The translations under genes and the position numbers were made by a program. Below, one piece after another: positions 15,892-24,533 of a stretch of 64,000 nucleotides of DNA. The stretch's first letter is position 1. Each line of letters begins with the position of its first letter. The notes under the pieces were generated by a model, which had not been told where the DNA came from, did no database searches, and was given only the letters and a program-made list of their open reading frames with translations. The DNA is from Trichococcus pasteurii (GTDB taxonomy: Bacteria; Bacillota; Bacilli; Lactobacillales; Aerococcaceae), in contig NZ_FONM01000005.1 in assembly GCF_900112935.1 (NCBI RefSeq), forward strand, positions 62,001 through 126,000. Reading direction: 5' to 3'.

Positions 15892-16713
15892 ATGGAAACG
15901 AAAATGGGAATGAAACTATCTGAAGCGCCCATCAAAATAGCGGTGGTTGTGACTTATCTTGTCATGATCGCCGTCAATGCAATGGCAAACATCCTGCCGA
16001 TCAACGGCATCGACACAGGAGCGGTATCTGATTCCTATCCGAATTTGTTTGCACCCGCCGGATTGACGTTTTCGATCTGGGGCGTCATCTACCTTTTGTT
16101 GGCTGGTCATGTGCTTTACCAATTTGGCTTATTCCAAGGGGACAAGAGCAAGGTGAAAACGGAACTGCTTAAGAAAGTCGGCATCGTCTTTTCGGCCAGT
16201 TCAATGGTGAACGCCGCTTGGATCTTCAGTTGGCATTACCGCATGATCGGTTTGTCGGTGATCCTGATGCTAGTGCTTCTGCTGAGCTTGATCTACATCA
16301 ACCAGCTGACACATAAGGAAAAACTCGAGCAGAAGGAAAAAATGTTCATCCGGCTGCCGTTCAGTGTTTATTTTGGCTGGATAACGGTGGCGACGATCGC
16401 GAACATCACCACGCTTCTGGTCGATATCGGCTGGAATGGCTTCGGGATTCCCGAGTCGATGTGGACGATCCTGATTATCGTGATCGGACTTGCGATCGGA
16501 GCTGTCACGATGATCCGCAATCGGGACATCGCATACGGACTCGTGATCATTTGGGCTTATGCGGGGATCCTGATCAAACACATGTCCGAGGACGGGTTTG
16601 CCGGGCAGTACTCGGGGATCATCACGACCGTCATCGCCTGCATCGTGCTGATGGGCGTGGCGATCGGCTATGTGCTCTTCGCGAAGAAACAAGCTCCGCC
16701 TATACTGAAATGA
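15892..16713 (+). CDS. TspO/MBR-like membrane protein
   Basis: The 273-residue protein has about eight hydrophobic helices, with motifs reminiscent of tryptophan-rich sensory (TspO/MBR) proteins: LFAPAGLTFSIWGVIYLLL near the N-terminus, SSMVNAAWIFSWHYR and SVYFGWITVATIAN. Such proteins bind tetrapyrroles or other hydrophobic ligands; this longer subgroup is not characterised to my knowledge. The start at 15892 lies nine bases after AGAGGAGG; ATG 15886 is too close to it. A terminator follows, so it is monocistronic. Confidence 0.7.
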   Translation: METKMGMKLSEAPIKIAVVVTYLVMIAVNAMANILPINGIDTGAVSDSYPNLFAPAGLTFSIWGVIYLLLAGHVLYQFGLFQGDKSKVKTELLKKVGIVFSASSMVNAAWIFSWHYRMIGLSVILMLVLLLSLIYINQLTHKEKLEQKEKMFIRLPFSVYFGWITVATIANITTLLVDIGWNGFGIPESMWTILIIVIGLAIGAVTMIRNRDIAYGLVIIWAYAGILIKHMSEDGFAGQYSGIITTVIACIVLMGVAIGYVLFAKKQAPPILK

Positions 16714-16752
16714 CTGTTATTTTGAAAGTGAGTAAGTTTTATTGATTCGAAA

Positions 16753-16800
16753 CAGGTGCTGACAACGATTTAACCAAATCGTTGTCAGTACCTGTTTTTG
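16753..16800 (+). terminator. Terminator after the TspO-like gene
   Basis: CAGGTgCTGACAACGATT pairs with AATCGTTGTCAGtACCTG around TAACCA, followed by TTTTTG. Confidence 0.85.
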
Positions 16801-16908
16801 TTCAGTTTCGGGCACTTTCTGGTAGCCATCGTATTGATGGTCGTGTGGTTAGGGAAGTGATAAAATAAGCATGAGACAATAGGCTTCGGCAAAGGAGAAG
16901 TGAAGAAG

Positions 16909-17367
16909 ATGGCTTACATTATTGAAATGATCGAAACGCAGGAACAACCGACTTTAGTTTTGAAAACGGTTACCCCTGTGAGCGAGCTTCCGAAAATATT
17001 GGGGAAAGCCTTCATGGACATCGTCACGCACATCATGGAATTGGGTGAACAGCCGGTTGGGCCGGCTTTCGTCGGTTATTTCAATATGGATATGGAAAGG
17101 CTCGAATTGGAAATCGGTTTTCCGGTATCCAAAGCGCTACCGGGCAAAGGCGATATCCTAGCCGGACACATCCCGGCAGGGAAACAGGTCAGTTGCATGT
17201 ACAAAGGCCCTTATATGCAGATGCCACCCGCATATGAGGAAATCCAGAAATGGATCAAGGATAATGGCTATAAGCCGCTTGGTCCGGTTTATGAACACTA
17301 TTACAATTCGCCAGAGGAAGTGCCAGAAAGCGAACTGCTGACGAAAATCGTATTCTTGGTGGAGTGA
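16909..17367 (+). CDS. GyrI-like small-molecule-binding protein
   Basis: The 152-residue protein is a stand-alone GyrI-like / AraC effector-binding fold: a repeat of beta-alpha-beta-beta modules with GPAFVGYFNMD, LELEIGFPVSKALPGKGDI, IPAGKQVSCMYKGPY and the conserved Glu in GPVYEHYYN. Such proteins bind or hydrolyse small hydrophobic ligands; the ligand here is unknown. A GTG at 16900 sits too close to AAAGGAG, so I favour the ATG at 16909. The DUF5655 gene follows after 43 bases. Confidence 0.8.
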   Translation: MAYIIEMIETQEQPTLVLKTVTPVSELPKILGKAFMDIVTHIMELGEQPVGPAFVGYFNMDMERLELEIGFPVSKALPGKGDILAGHIPAGKQVSCMYKGPYMQMPPAYEEIQKWIKDNGYKPLGPVYEHYYNSPEEVPESELLTKIVFLVE

Positions 17368-17410
17368 CAAAGGGCGAAGTCCTGACACGAGAAAAAATGA
17401 GGCGAAAGCT

Positions 17411-17821
17411 ATGACAGACGAAATGACGAACAAAGAAATAGAGGCATTTTTTGCCGGGAAACCGGAAGCCAAGGCGCTTTTCCAGATTGTGGAGCAGAAA
17501 ATCCGGGCAATCGGCCCTGCCATCATCAAGGTGAGCAAGACTCAGATTTCCTTCGCTACGCGGACGCAATTCGCATGGGTCTGGATGCCACAACCGACAG
17601 ACAGAAAGCGGCCGCTGCACAGCCTAGTGCTGAGTTTCGGCTGCGGGCGCCAGATTGTGCATGATCAAATTGTCGAAGCCATCGAACCGTACCCTGGCCG
17701 ATGGACGCACCATGTCATCATAGCGGAAGAAGCAGATTTGACTGATGTCCTCGATGTCTGGATTCGGGAAGCATACCGATTCTCGGAAACGCGCGGACGC
17801 GAGCCTTTTTCAAATATATAG
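17411..17821 (+). CDS. DUF5655 domain protein
   Basis: The 136-residue protein matches DUF5655: KALFQIVEQKIRAIGP, IKVSKTQISFATRTQFAWVWMPQ, the loop EPYPGRWTHHVII and a C-terminal WIREAYRFSE helix. Proteins of this type occur alone or attached to DNA-linked domains; the function is not known to me. It lies 43 bases after the GyrI-like gene and 34 bases before the chimeric ORF and probably belonged to the same operon as the original kinase gene. Confidence 0.7.
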   Translation: MTDEMTNKEIEAFFAGKPEAKALFQIVEQKIRAIGPAIIKVSKTQISFATRTQFAWVWMPQPTDRKRPLHSLVLSFGCGRQIVHDQIVEAIEPYPGRWTHHVIIAEEADLTDVLDVWIREAYRFSETRGREPFSNI

Positions 17822-17855
17822 GCAGCCGCAAAGCAAGAGCAAGGGGGAACCCATT

Positions 17856-18770
17856 ATGAGTGAGACACATTTGCACAGAGGGCGCCAGACCGTCAAATTA
17901 GGGTTGATCAAGGTGGTGCATGACCTTTTTCCGGAAGAGACGCTGAAAACATCCTATTCCATTCTGGAAGGGGTCTTCTGCAACCTGTACGGATCGATCC
18001 TGTCGACAAGGGAAGTGAAGCAGATCGAACTGAAACTGAGGGAGTGGGTCGAAAAGGACAGCAGCATCGTGTTGCTGCGAAAAGAAGGCGGTTATTACCA
18101 TTACCAGGTGGGGGACATCATCGTGAAGGCCGTCTATCCGGCTTTGACGGAGCCCCACCTTGTCGAACCGTTCACCATTCTTCCATTTTCCTATGGGTTC
18201 ATCGTGGATTTCGGGGATATTGACAAAGGCAGCAAGCGGCCGCTGATTCCGCCTGTGCAGTTATCAGCTGCGTTCGAAAAGAATCAACGCTGGATGGATA
18301 ATATCAACATTGAACAGGTCCAAGACGTCAATGACTATATCCGATCCGGGCGCACGATGAAATTGGTCAGCATCGCCGAAGCTTTGCATGAAAAGGAAAT
18401 TTCCATCATCGCGGATGCCATCCTGCAGCATCGGCGAAAGGACCTTGTCGGACCAGTAGCGGTAGCGGCACGCTTAAAGGAGCTCATTGTAGAAACGTGC
18501 ACCGCTCTATCCGTCGAAATTCAGGAAATGGAGATCATGCCTGACCACGTTCACCTCCTATTGGATATAGACCCACAATTCGGGGTTCACAAAGCAGTCA
18601 AACGCATCAAAGGAACTTCTTCCCGCGTGCTGAGACAGGAGTTTAAAGAGCTGACGACGAAGCTACCCACGCTTTGGTCGAATAGCTATTTCGTTTCCAC
18701 GGTGGGTGGGGCACCGCTTGAAATGATGAAGCAATACATTCAAAGCCAAAAGACCTCCCAACGCCAGTAA
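17856..18770 (+). CDS. Chimeric ORF: nucleoside-kinase N-terminus fused to truncated IS200-type TnpA
   Basis: The 304-residue ORF has two unrelated parts. Residues 1 to about 192 match the N-terminal region of uridine kinase-like nucleoside kinases (KLGLIKVVHDLFPEE, LKTSYSILEGVFCNL, GFIVDFGDIDKGS, VSIAEALHEKEIS..ADAIL); the P-loop kinase domain that should follow is absent. From about residue 193 (RRKDLVGPVAVAARLKEL) it is TnpA, the HUH Y1 transposase of IS200/IS605, with His231 and His233 in PDHVHLL and catalytic Tyr294 in KQYIQSQ, but the first strand of TnpA is missing. The junction lies near 18426-18440. The fused protein is unlikely to work as either enzyme. AAGGGGG precedes the ATG. Confidence 0.8.
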   Translation: MSETHLHRGRQTVKLGLIKVVHDLFPEETLKTSYSILEGVFCNLYGSILSTREVKQIELKLREWVEKDSSIVLLRKEGGYYHYQVGDIIVKAVYPALTEPHLVEPFTILPFSYGFIVDFGDIDKGSKRPLIPPVQLSAAFEKNQRWMDNINIEQVQDVNDYIRSGRTMKLVSIAEALHEKEISIIADAILQHRRKDLVGPVAVAARLKELIVETCTALSVEIQEMEIMPDHVHLLLDIDPQFGVHKAVKRIKGTSSRVLRQEFKELTTKLPTLWSNSYFVSTVGGAPLEMMKQYIQSQKTSQRQ

Positions 18771-18804
18771 ATGCAAAGCAATCATCAAGAACGGAGGAAC
18801 ACCT

Positions 18805-20319
18805 ATGGCTAAAAGCAAAACAGCTTCATTCGTCGTAGAGCTGGGACTTGTTACACATCAAAATGAACAAGCAGTGCTGGATAAGCGTTTCAAAATCGCT
18901 GAAAAACTGTATAACAAGGTCTTGTATCATGCGCAGACGCAGCTGACAGAGTTGTATAAGAACCGTCGATACCAAGACGTGCTGGCAGAACGCCGCTTGT
19001 CCATCAAAGCAAAGGACAAGAAATGTGTGATGGCTTGCAACAAGGAGTTGCAAGCTATCCAAAAGACCTTCGGTATGACCGAATACGCTTTGCATGCCTA
19101 CATCGGACGGATACGCGAGGCGTATAAGAAGCATATCGACAGCTTCACAGCACAGAAAATCGCTTCTACGGTCTGGACAAGTGTGTCCTCCCTTCTGTAT
19201 GGCAAAGGAAAAAAGGTACGCTTCAAAAAATTCGGACAGCTGGAATCGTTGGAAGGCAAGTCGAACGCTACAGGTATGCGCTTCAAAAGCGACCGTTTGG
19301 AGTGGAATGGGCTGGTTCTGCCCGTCAATATTCGTGCCAACGATTTATTTGTTCAGGAATCCCTTTCCTTGCACCGGGTGAAATACTGCCGCATCGTACG
19401 CAAGGCGTTCAAGAGCGGCAATCAGTACTTCCTGCAACTGGTGTTGGAAGGCATCCCGCCAGTGAAACGCAACCATAATACGGGTATGCCCCGCCGAAAA
19501 CCCGCTCCGAATGCGGAAGTGGGCATCGATATCGGCACCTCTACGGTGGCGGTGGCAGGTGATGACGGCGTCATCTTGAAGGAATTGTTTCCAGAAGGGA
19601 AGTCCTATGACCGCGCGATTCATCTGTTGCAACGAAAACTGGATCGGAGTCGCCGCGCAACCAACCCCACCAATTTTAACGTCGACGGCACCGTCAAGCG
19701 GGGTGTCAAGTTGACCTGGGTAAGGAGCAAGAATTACATGAAAATCGTGTTTCACTTGAAGGACCTCTACCGCCGTCGGGCGGTGGCCTTAAAGGAAGCT
19801 CACAACAAAACCGCCAATGCCATCCTGGCACTGGGTAATCAAGTTTATGTGGAGGACATGGATTTCCGCGCATTGATGAAGCGGGCCAAAGAGACCACTG
19901 TCAATAAAGGCGGGCGATTCAATCGTAAGGGGCGCTACGGCAAGTCCATCGGCTATCACGCGCCGGCTATGTTGGTCGGCATCGTGAAGCAAAAAGCACC
20001 CCAAGAAGGGGGTGCGCTGTACGAGGTGGATACCTTTAAATTCCGTGCCAGCCAGTATAACCACGTAAACGATACCTACATTAAGAAGACACGTGATGAA
20101 CGTACGACCCTTGTTGGCGGGCAGCTTGTCCAACGGGATCTGTACAGTGCATTCCTCCTGAAAAATAGCCAACCGACACGCAACGAAACTGACCGCACAA
20201 AATGTAGCACGACGTTCGCCACTTTCATGGCACACCACGACACCTGCATCCAGACGCTCTGCCAATCAACCGAACGCCAGTCCCGCAATTTCGGACTGCG
20301 AGACTTTCAATTTGCTTAA
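18805..20319 (+). CDS. tnpB: TnpB (IS605 OrfB), large form without visible zinc finger
   Basis: TnpB is the RNA-guided nuclease of IS200/IS605 elements. This 504-residue protein has a basic N-terminal half and a RuvC-like domain with GIDIGTSTVAV (Asp, motif I), VYVEDMDF (Glu, motif II) and QRDLYSAFLL (Asp, motif III). Between motifs II and III, where most TnpB proteins carry a four-Cys zinc finger, I see only SQYNHVNDTYIKKTRDERTTLVGG with no CxxC pairs. It starts 34 bases after the chimeric ORF, behind CGGAGGA. All three acidic residues are present, so it may be active. Confidence 0.85.
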   Translation: MAKSKTASFVVELGLVTHQNEQAVLDKRFKIAEKLYNKVLYHAQTQLTELYKNRRYQDVLAERRLSIKAKDKKCVMACNKELQAIQKTFGMTEYALHAYIGRIREAYKKHIDSFTAQKIASTVWTSVSSLLYGKGKKVRFKKFGQLESLEGKSNATGMRFKSDRLEWNGLVLPVNIRANDLFVQESLSLHRVKYCRIVRKAFKSGNQYFLQLVLEGIPPVKRNHNTGMPRRKPAPNAEVGIDIGTSTVAVAGDDGVILKELFPEGKSYDRAIHLLQRKLDRSRRATNPTNFNVDGTVKRGVKLTWVRSKNYMKIVFHLKDLYRRRAVALKEAHNKTANAILALGNQVYVEDMDFRALMKRAKETTVNKGGRFNRKGRYGKSIGYHAPAMLVGIVKQKAPQEGGALYEVDTFKFRASQYNHVNDTYIKKTRDERTTLVGGQLVQRDLYSAFLLKNSQPTRNETDRTKCSTTFATFMAHHDTCIQTLCQSTERQSRNFGLRDFQFA

Positions 20320-20339
20320 CAAATGTATATAACAACCAA

Positions 20340-20379
20340 AAGGTTCAGCTGTGAGCCTTCAACGTTAATGGTGCCGTTG
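20340..20379 (+). repeat. Paired hairpins, probable right end / guide-RNA scaffold
   Basis: AAGGTTCA (20340-20347) pairs with TGAGCCTT (20352-20359), and CAACG (20360-20364) pairs with CGTTG (20375-20379). Hairpins just past tnpB are expected at the right end of IS200/IS605 elements, where they form the 3' scaffold of the TnpB guide RNA. The assignment is by position and structure only. Confidence 0.45.
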
Positions 20380-20554
20380 GGCGCTTTGTTGAGAAAGTCT
20401 AAGGGCTATTGGGAATAGAACGGAAATAGAAAAACGACATTTCCACTTTTGTGGGAATGTCGCCAGTACGGTCCGTGACGTCCCAACCGCCCTTGGAACC
20501 CCCTGGATTTATCCATGGGGAGCAGTCAGGGTTGAGCCGAAAAAGGAAGGGCCG

Positions 20555-21517
20555 ATGGAAATGGAACGGGAGGAAATCATCGCATGGCTTCTGGAAGGCG
20601 ATCCAGCCATCCAATATCAGACAAGACGCGATCTGTTGCATGAAGACCAGGCTGCGTTGGCTGACCTGCGGAACAGGATAGCAAAGGAAGGTTGGGGTCT
20701 CGCTTTTCTGGAACGGCAACAGCCTGATGGGCACTGGGGACGTTGGTTTTATCAGCCGAAATGGACAAGCAGCCATTACACCTTGTTGGATCTGCGCAAC
20801 CTCTGCATGCCGGCGACCCCGGAAATAAAAAAGGCGCTGGATCTCATCCTTGCGACCGTCATCGCCACTGATGGCGGCATCAATCCGGCAAAAGGCATCG
20901 AGCAGAGCGATGTCTGCGTCAATGGCATGTTCCTGAACTATGCCTGCTACTTCGGGACGGAAGAAGAAATGCTCCAGACGGTGGTCGATTTCATCCTTAG
21001 CCAGCAGCTGGCCGATGGCGGCTTCAATTGCCGGCTCAACCGGTCCGGTGCCCGGCACAGTTCGGTGCATTCCACGCTCAGTGTGCTTGAAGGTATTCGG
21101 GAATATGCTGTAGCCGGGTATGTTTATCGTTTGGATGAATTGAAGCGGATCGAAAGCGAAGCACAGGAATTCCTTTTGCGGCACCGTTTGTACAAATCCG
21201 ACCACACCGGCGCAACCATCCATCCGAGTTTTTTGAGATTGGTCTATCCGCCGCGTTGGCGCTACGACATTCTGCGCGCGCTCGATTACTTCCAAAGTGT
21301 CCGTTACCCATACGATGAAAGGCTGCAGGATGCTTTGGATGTTCTGAAGGAAAAGCAACTGCCGGACGGACGTTGGAAAACGCAGGCCCATCATCCGGGC
21401 GAAGTGCATTTCATGATGGAAGAGGCCGGAAAACCGAGCCGATGGAATACGCTCAGATGTCTGCGGGTATTGGATTTCTATCATCAAGCTGAAACAGCAA
21501 ATGGAATTCGGGGATGA
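20555..21517 (+). CDS. Terpenoid-cyclase / prenyltransferase-fold protein
   Basis: The 320-residue protein has repeated GG- and W-containing motifs of the alpha/alpha toroid fold shared by terpene cyclases and prenyltransferase subunits: LERQQPDGHWGRWFYQP, LSQQLADGGFNCRLN and LKEKQLPDGRWKTQ. The DxDD motif of class II cyclases is absent, so enzymatic activity is uncertain. AAGGAAGG precedes the ATG. Its stop overlaps the next start as ATGA, so it is translationally coupled to the HEAT-like gene. Confidence 0.7.
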   Translation: MEMEREEIIAWLLEGDPAIQYQTRRDLLHEDQAALADLRNRIAKEGWGLAFLERQQPDGHWGRWFYQPKWTSSHYTLLDLRNLCMPATPEIKKALDLILATVIATDGGINPAKGIEQSDVCVNGMFLNYACYFGTEEEMLQTVVDFILSQQLADGGFNCRLNRSGARHSSVHSTLSVLEGIREYAVAGYVYRLDELKRIESEAQEFLLRHRLYKSDHTGATIHPSFLRLVYPPRWRYDILRALDYFQSVRYPYDERLQDALDVLKEKQLPDGRWKTQAHHPGEVHFMMEEAGKPSRWNTLRCLRVLDFYHQAETANGIRG

Positions 21518-22188
21518 TTTGGATGGAGCAAAAAGAAAAGGACAAGCTGCTCGAAAAGATTCAAGGCAAACCTGATCTGGAGGCATTCGTCAGGGAGGTG
21601 CTGCAGCAACCGGAATACATACCCGTGCTGTTTGCGCTCATCAAGAACGATCCGGGCAGCGCGAAATTTTATTGCGAGAAGGTTATCCGCATCGTGAGCG
21701 AGAGGCATCCCGAACTCGTCTATCCGTATTTCGAAGAAGTGGCGGCGCTGATTGGGAGCCCGAACAGCTTCATCAAATGGGGAGCGATCATCACGCTGTC
21801 GAATCTGGCGGCTGTGGACACAGAAAATAAATTTGCCTCCATCTATGAAAAATATTTCGGCTTGATTGCTGCAGACGCGATGGTGACGGCAGCGAACGTC
21901 ATCGGAAACGCCTGGAAAATCATCCTGAGTAAGCCGGAATATGAACAGGATATAACGAAGCGCCTGTTGCGGATTCCACAAAACACCTACCTTTACAAAG
22001 GGGAACCGTCCCCGGAATGCAGGAACATCCTTTGCGGGCACGCAATCGATTGTTTCGACAAATACTTCGAGGTTGCCCATGACAAAAATGGAATCTTGGC
22101 CTTTGCGTCTGCGCAAACGCACAATCCCCGCAAGCAAGTAGCCAAAAAGGCTGCGGCTTTACTGAAAAAGCACAAGGAGGGTTGTTGA
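21514..22188 (+). CDS. HEAT/ARM-repeat-like helical protein
   Basis: The 224-residue, mostly alpha-helical protein resembles HEAT-like repeats: LVYPYFEEVAALIGSPNSFIKWGAIITLSNLAAVD is a typical helix pair. Such folds serve as binding scaffolds; no partner is indicated. It overlaps the preceding gene (ATGA) and the following one (TGATG), forming a tight three-gene operon. An in-frame ATG at 21523 is an alternative start. Confidence 0.65.
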   Translation: MIWMEQKEKDKLLEKIQGKPDLEAFVREVLQQPEYIPVLFALIKNDPGSAKFYCEKVIRIVSERHPELVYPYFEEVAALIGSPNSFIKWGAIITLSNLAAVDTENKFASIYEKYFGLIAADAMVTAANVIGNAWKIILSKPEYEQDITKRLLRIPQNTYLYKGEPSPECRNILCGHAIDCFDKYFEVAHDKNGILAFASAQTHNPRKQVAKKAAALLKKHKEGC

Positions 22189-22742
22189 TGTCCGAACCGA
22201 AAATGCCCGAAACCTGGCTCAGCTGCCGAAATCCGCAGGAATGGCATGACTGGCTGGCACATAACCATGATCAAAAGGATCAAATTTGGCTGGAAATAAA
22301 AAAAGCCCATGCTTCAGGCGAGGGCATCCTGCTGGCGGAAGCGGTCGAAGAGGCGCTCTGCTTTGGTTGGATCGACGGAAAGATGTACAGTTTGGATGAA
22401 GAAAGCTTCATCATTCGCGTCACGCCTCGCAGATCCGGAAGTGTCTGGGCGCTGATCAATCGGAGGCGCGCTGAAGCATTGATTGAGGCTGGGAGGATGA
22501 CTGAAGCCGGTTTTGCGGCCATCCAAGCGGCCTATTCCTCGAAGGAAGTCCCGGAGCTGCCCGAAGAATTGGAGCAGGCCTTCAGAGATGACCCGGCTGC
22601 CCGCGAGAGTTTCGAAGGCTGGCCGACCGGCAAAAAGGCCCATTATCTTTTCTGGATTGCCCAAGCCAAACGTGCGGATACCCGCCAAAAAAGGATCGCC
22701 GAAACATTGGAACGGGCAAAAGCAAAAAGACCATCCCCGTGA
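22188..22742 (+). CDS. YdeI/OmpD-associated family protein
   Basis: The 184-residue protein matches the YdeI / bacteriocin-protection family: WHDWLAHNHDQKDQIWLEI, EALCFGWIDGKMYSLDEESF, RVTPRRSGSVWALINRRRAEALIEAGRM and a C-terminal KKAHYLFWIAQAKRADTRQKRI. The molecular function is unclear; related proteins protect against cationic peptides. The ATG at 22188 overlaps the previous stop and has AGGAGGG upstream. It is the third gene of the coupled operon. Confidence 0.8.
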   Translation: MSEPKMPETWLSCRNPQEWHDWLAHNHDQKDQIWLEIKKAHASGEGILLAEAVEEALCFGWIDGKMYSLDEESFIIRVTPRRSGSVWALINRRRAEALIEAGRMTEAGFAAIQAAYSSKEVPELPEELEQAFRDDPAARESFEGWPTGKKAHYLFWIAQAKRADTRQKRIAETLERAKAKRPSP

Positions 22743-22774
22743 AGAGGATGGCCGAGCTTGATGCGTAAATCTAA

Positions 22775-23770
22775 TTAAAGCAATTCCTGAGCCAATAAGG
22801 AATAGGTTTTGAGCCGCGCTTGTTGGGAGTGGGGCATGCTGATGATCATCGCTTCGTCGAAACCGTATTGTTCCTGCAGATTCAGCAATGTTTCGGCTGC
22901 CTCTGTGGCGGTCCCGAGAATATGCGTCTTGCGGATGTCGTTGATAAGCTGCTTCTCGATTTCCGTCAGCGGGTAAGCGGCGGCTTGTTCTGGGGTCATC
23001 AGATGGTTGCGCATCATTCCGCGGTAGAGTTGCATCTTGAAAATCGCATACGGCAACTCTTCGTAGAGTGCTTCTTCACGAGAATCCGCCACTATGGCAT
23101 GGAAGGCGACGTTGATCTGTTTTTCGGGCATGGCTGCGGATGGAACAAAATACTGCTTATACAGGTCGAAAATGCTCTTGTCGAGCGTCCCGGTGAAGAA
23201 TTGCGCGAAGGAATAGCCTACGCCCATTCTTCCGGCCTGGACGGCGCTGTTGCCGCTCGAACCCAGCAACCAAGTCTGCGGAATCGATACGGCTACCGGA
23301 GCTGCCGGAGTGTCCCGGTAAAGTGGATCCTGGGGTTTCCGGTCTTCCAAAAGATCCAATATCGTCTGCATTTTTTCGTAATGATTGTCCAATTGGGGTG
23401 GGTTGCCTTGTGCCAATGCGTACATGGATTGGCGATCGCCTCCGGGAGCACGGCCCACGCCCAAATCGATCCGGCCCGGAGCAAAGCCAGATAAAGTTTT
23501 GAAGACTTCTGCGATTTTCAAAGGGGAGTAGTGCATCATCATGACGCCGCCGGTTCCGACACGGATCCGATCCGTCGCGGCCGCGATGAAGGCGGCGATG
23601 ATTTCGGGTGCCGCACTTGCCATCAGTTGGCTGCCGTGATGCTCGGCGAACCAGATGCGTTCGAACCCGAGGCTGTCCCCTAAACGGGCGAGTTCTTTGG
23701 CGTACTGCAGGGACTGCTCGGCGTTGCCGCCTGCTGTGATGTGGACTTGGTCCAAGATGCTGAGTTTCAT
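22775..23770 (-). CDS. LLM-class flavin-dependent oxidoreductase
   Basis: The 331-residue protein is a luciferase-like monooxygenase of the single-subunit bacterial type: GFERIWFAEHHGS, RIRVGTGGVMMMHYSPLKIAEVF, RIDLGVGRAPGGD and QTWLLGSSGNSA line the FMN-binding TIM barrel. These enzymes use FMNH2 from a partner reductase. Substrate is unknown. It converges on the YdeI-family gene with a 32-base gap and diverges from the flavodoxin gene, so a common signal for both flavin proteins is possible. Confidence 0.9.
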   Translation of the reverse strand: MKLSILDQVHITAGGNAEQSLQYAKELARLGDSLGFERIWFAEHHGSQLMASAAPEIIAAFIAAATDRIRVGTGGVMMMHYSPLKIAEVFKTLSGFAPGRIDLGVGRAPGGDRQSMYALAQGNPPQLDNHYEKMQTILDLLEDRKPQDPLYRDTPAAPVAVSIPQTWLLGSSGNSAVQAGRMGVGYSFAQFFTGTLDKSIFDLYKQYFVPSAAMPEKQINVAFHAIVADSREEALYEELPYAIFKMQLYRGMMRNHLMTPEQAAAYPLTEIEKQLINDIRKTHILGTATEAAETLLNLQEQYGFDEAMIISMPHSQQARLKTYSLLAQELL

Positions 23771-23994
23771 ATTTTCCTCCGATTTTTCGTTCTGATTAAA
23801 TTTATGCAGACGAGTTGAGTATTGCTGATAGATTGACTATAACAAACTTGATCGCAACGGACAAAGAATCAGCTTCTGAATTGTAAGCGAAGATGTGCAC
23901 TCGAAAGAAAGTGGTTAAATGAGCCTCAGCTACAGGGAAGACGAAACACATCCATTAATGGCGAAAATTTAAACAACAGAAAGTGGGAAAGGCT

Positions 23995-24495
23995 ATGGAA
24001 ATCGGGATCATCGTCCATTCTTTGACCGGCAATACCTTGTCGGTAGCGGAGCGGCTGCAGGAAAGACTGGCGGCTGACGGGCACGACGTGGAAATCGAAC
24101 AGATCAAGACCATCGGAGAGGAAAACACGAACGAAAACAACAGCGCAAACATCAAACTGAAGTCCTATCCGGATCCGCAGGCGCACGATCTCCTGATCAT
24201 CGCCGGACCGGTCAGAGGCGCTTCTGCATCACCAGTCCTGAAGCATTATTTTTCGCAGGTCAGCCAATTTGAGAACAAGCCGACACTCCTTTTTGTGACC
24301 GAATTCTTCCCTTTCCCGTGGATGGGCGGCAAAAATGCCTTGAAGCAGATGACGGCACTTTGCGAAGAACACGGCGCCGACGTCATCGGCAGCGGCGTCA
24401 TCAACTGGAAGAATCCGCGCCGCGAAAGGCAGATTGAAGATCTGTTGCAGCAATTCAGCGAGTTGGCTGCGCGGATGGATCAAAAAATCAAATAG
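23995..24495 (+). CDS. Flavodoxin-family protein
   Basis: The 166-residue protein has the flavodoxin fold with the FMN phosphate loop HSLTGNTLSVAERL at the N-terminus and AGPVRGASASPVLKHYF plus TEFFPFPWMGGKNALKQM for ring contact. It may be a quinone or electron-transfer reductase. The start at 23995 follows GGGAAAGG. The RtcB gene follows after 38 bases and may share its transcript, but no functional link is evident. Confidence 0.8.
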   Translation: MEIGIIVHSLTGNTLSVAERLQERLAADGHDVEIEQIKTIGEENTNENNSANIKLKSYPDPQAHDLLIIAGPVRGASASPVLKHYFSQVSQFENKPTLLFVTEFFPFPWMGGKNALKQMTALCEEHGADVIGSGVINWKNPRRERQIEDLLQQFSELAARMDQKIK

Positions 24496-24533
24496 CTGCG
24501 CTGCGCAAGATATCCGGAAAGGAGCGTCATCAG

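Larger units (their letters stand above)
18432..20400 (+). mobile_element. IS200/IS605-family element, left end deleted
   Basis: The element comprises the C-terminal two-thirds of tnpA and a full-length tnpB in the usual order. The left end and the tnpA start have been replaced by host kinase sequence. The right end should fall within about 20340-20400, where two small hairpins occur; I cannot fix the exact boundary. The rest of the kinase gene is not found downstream, so a deletion accompanied or followed the insertion. Confidence 0.7.

Noticed and set aside
20399-21586. Long minus-strand open frame of 395 codons
   Set aside because: It lies opposite the cyclase-fold gene, has no ribosome site and no recognisable domain; the plus strand has clear protein motifs and coupled neighbours.
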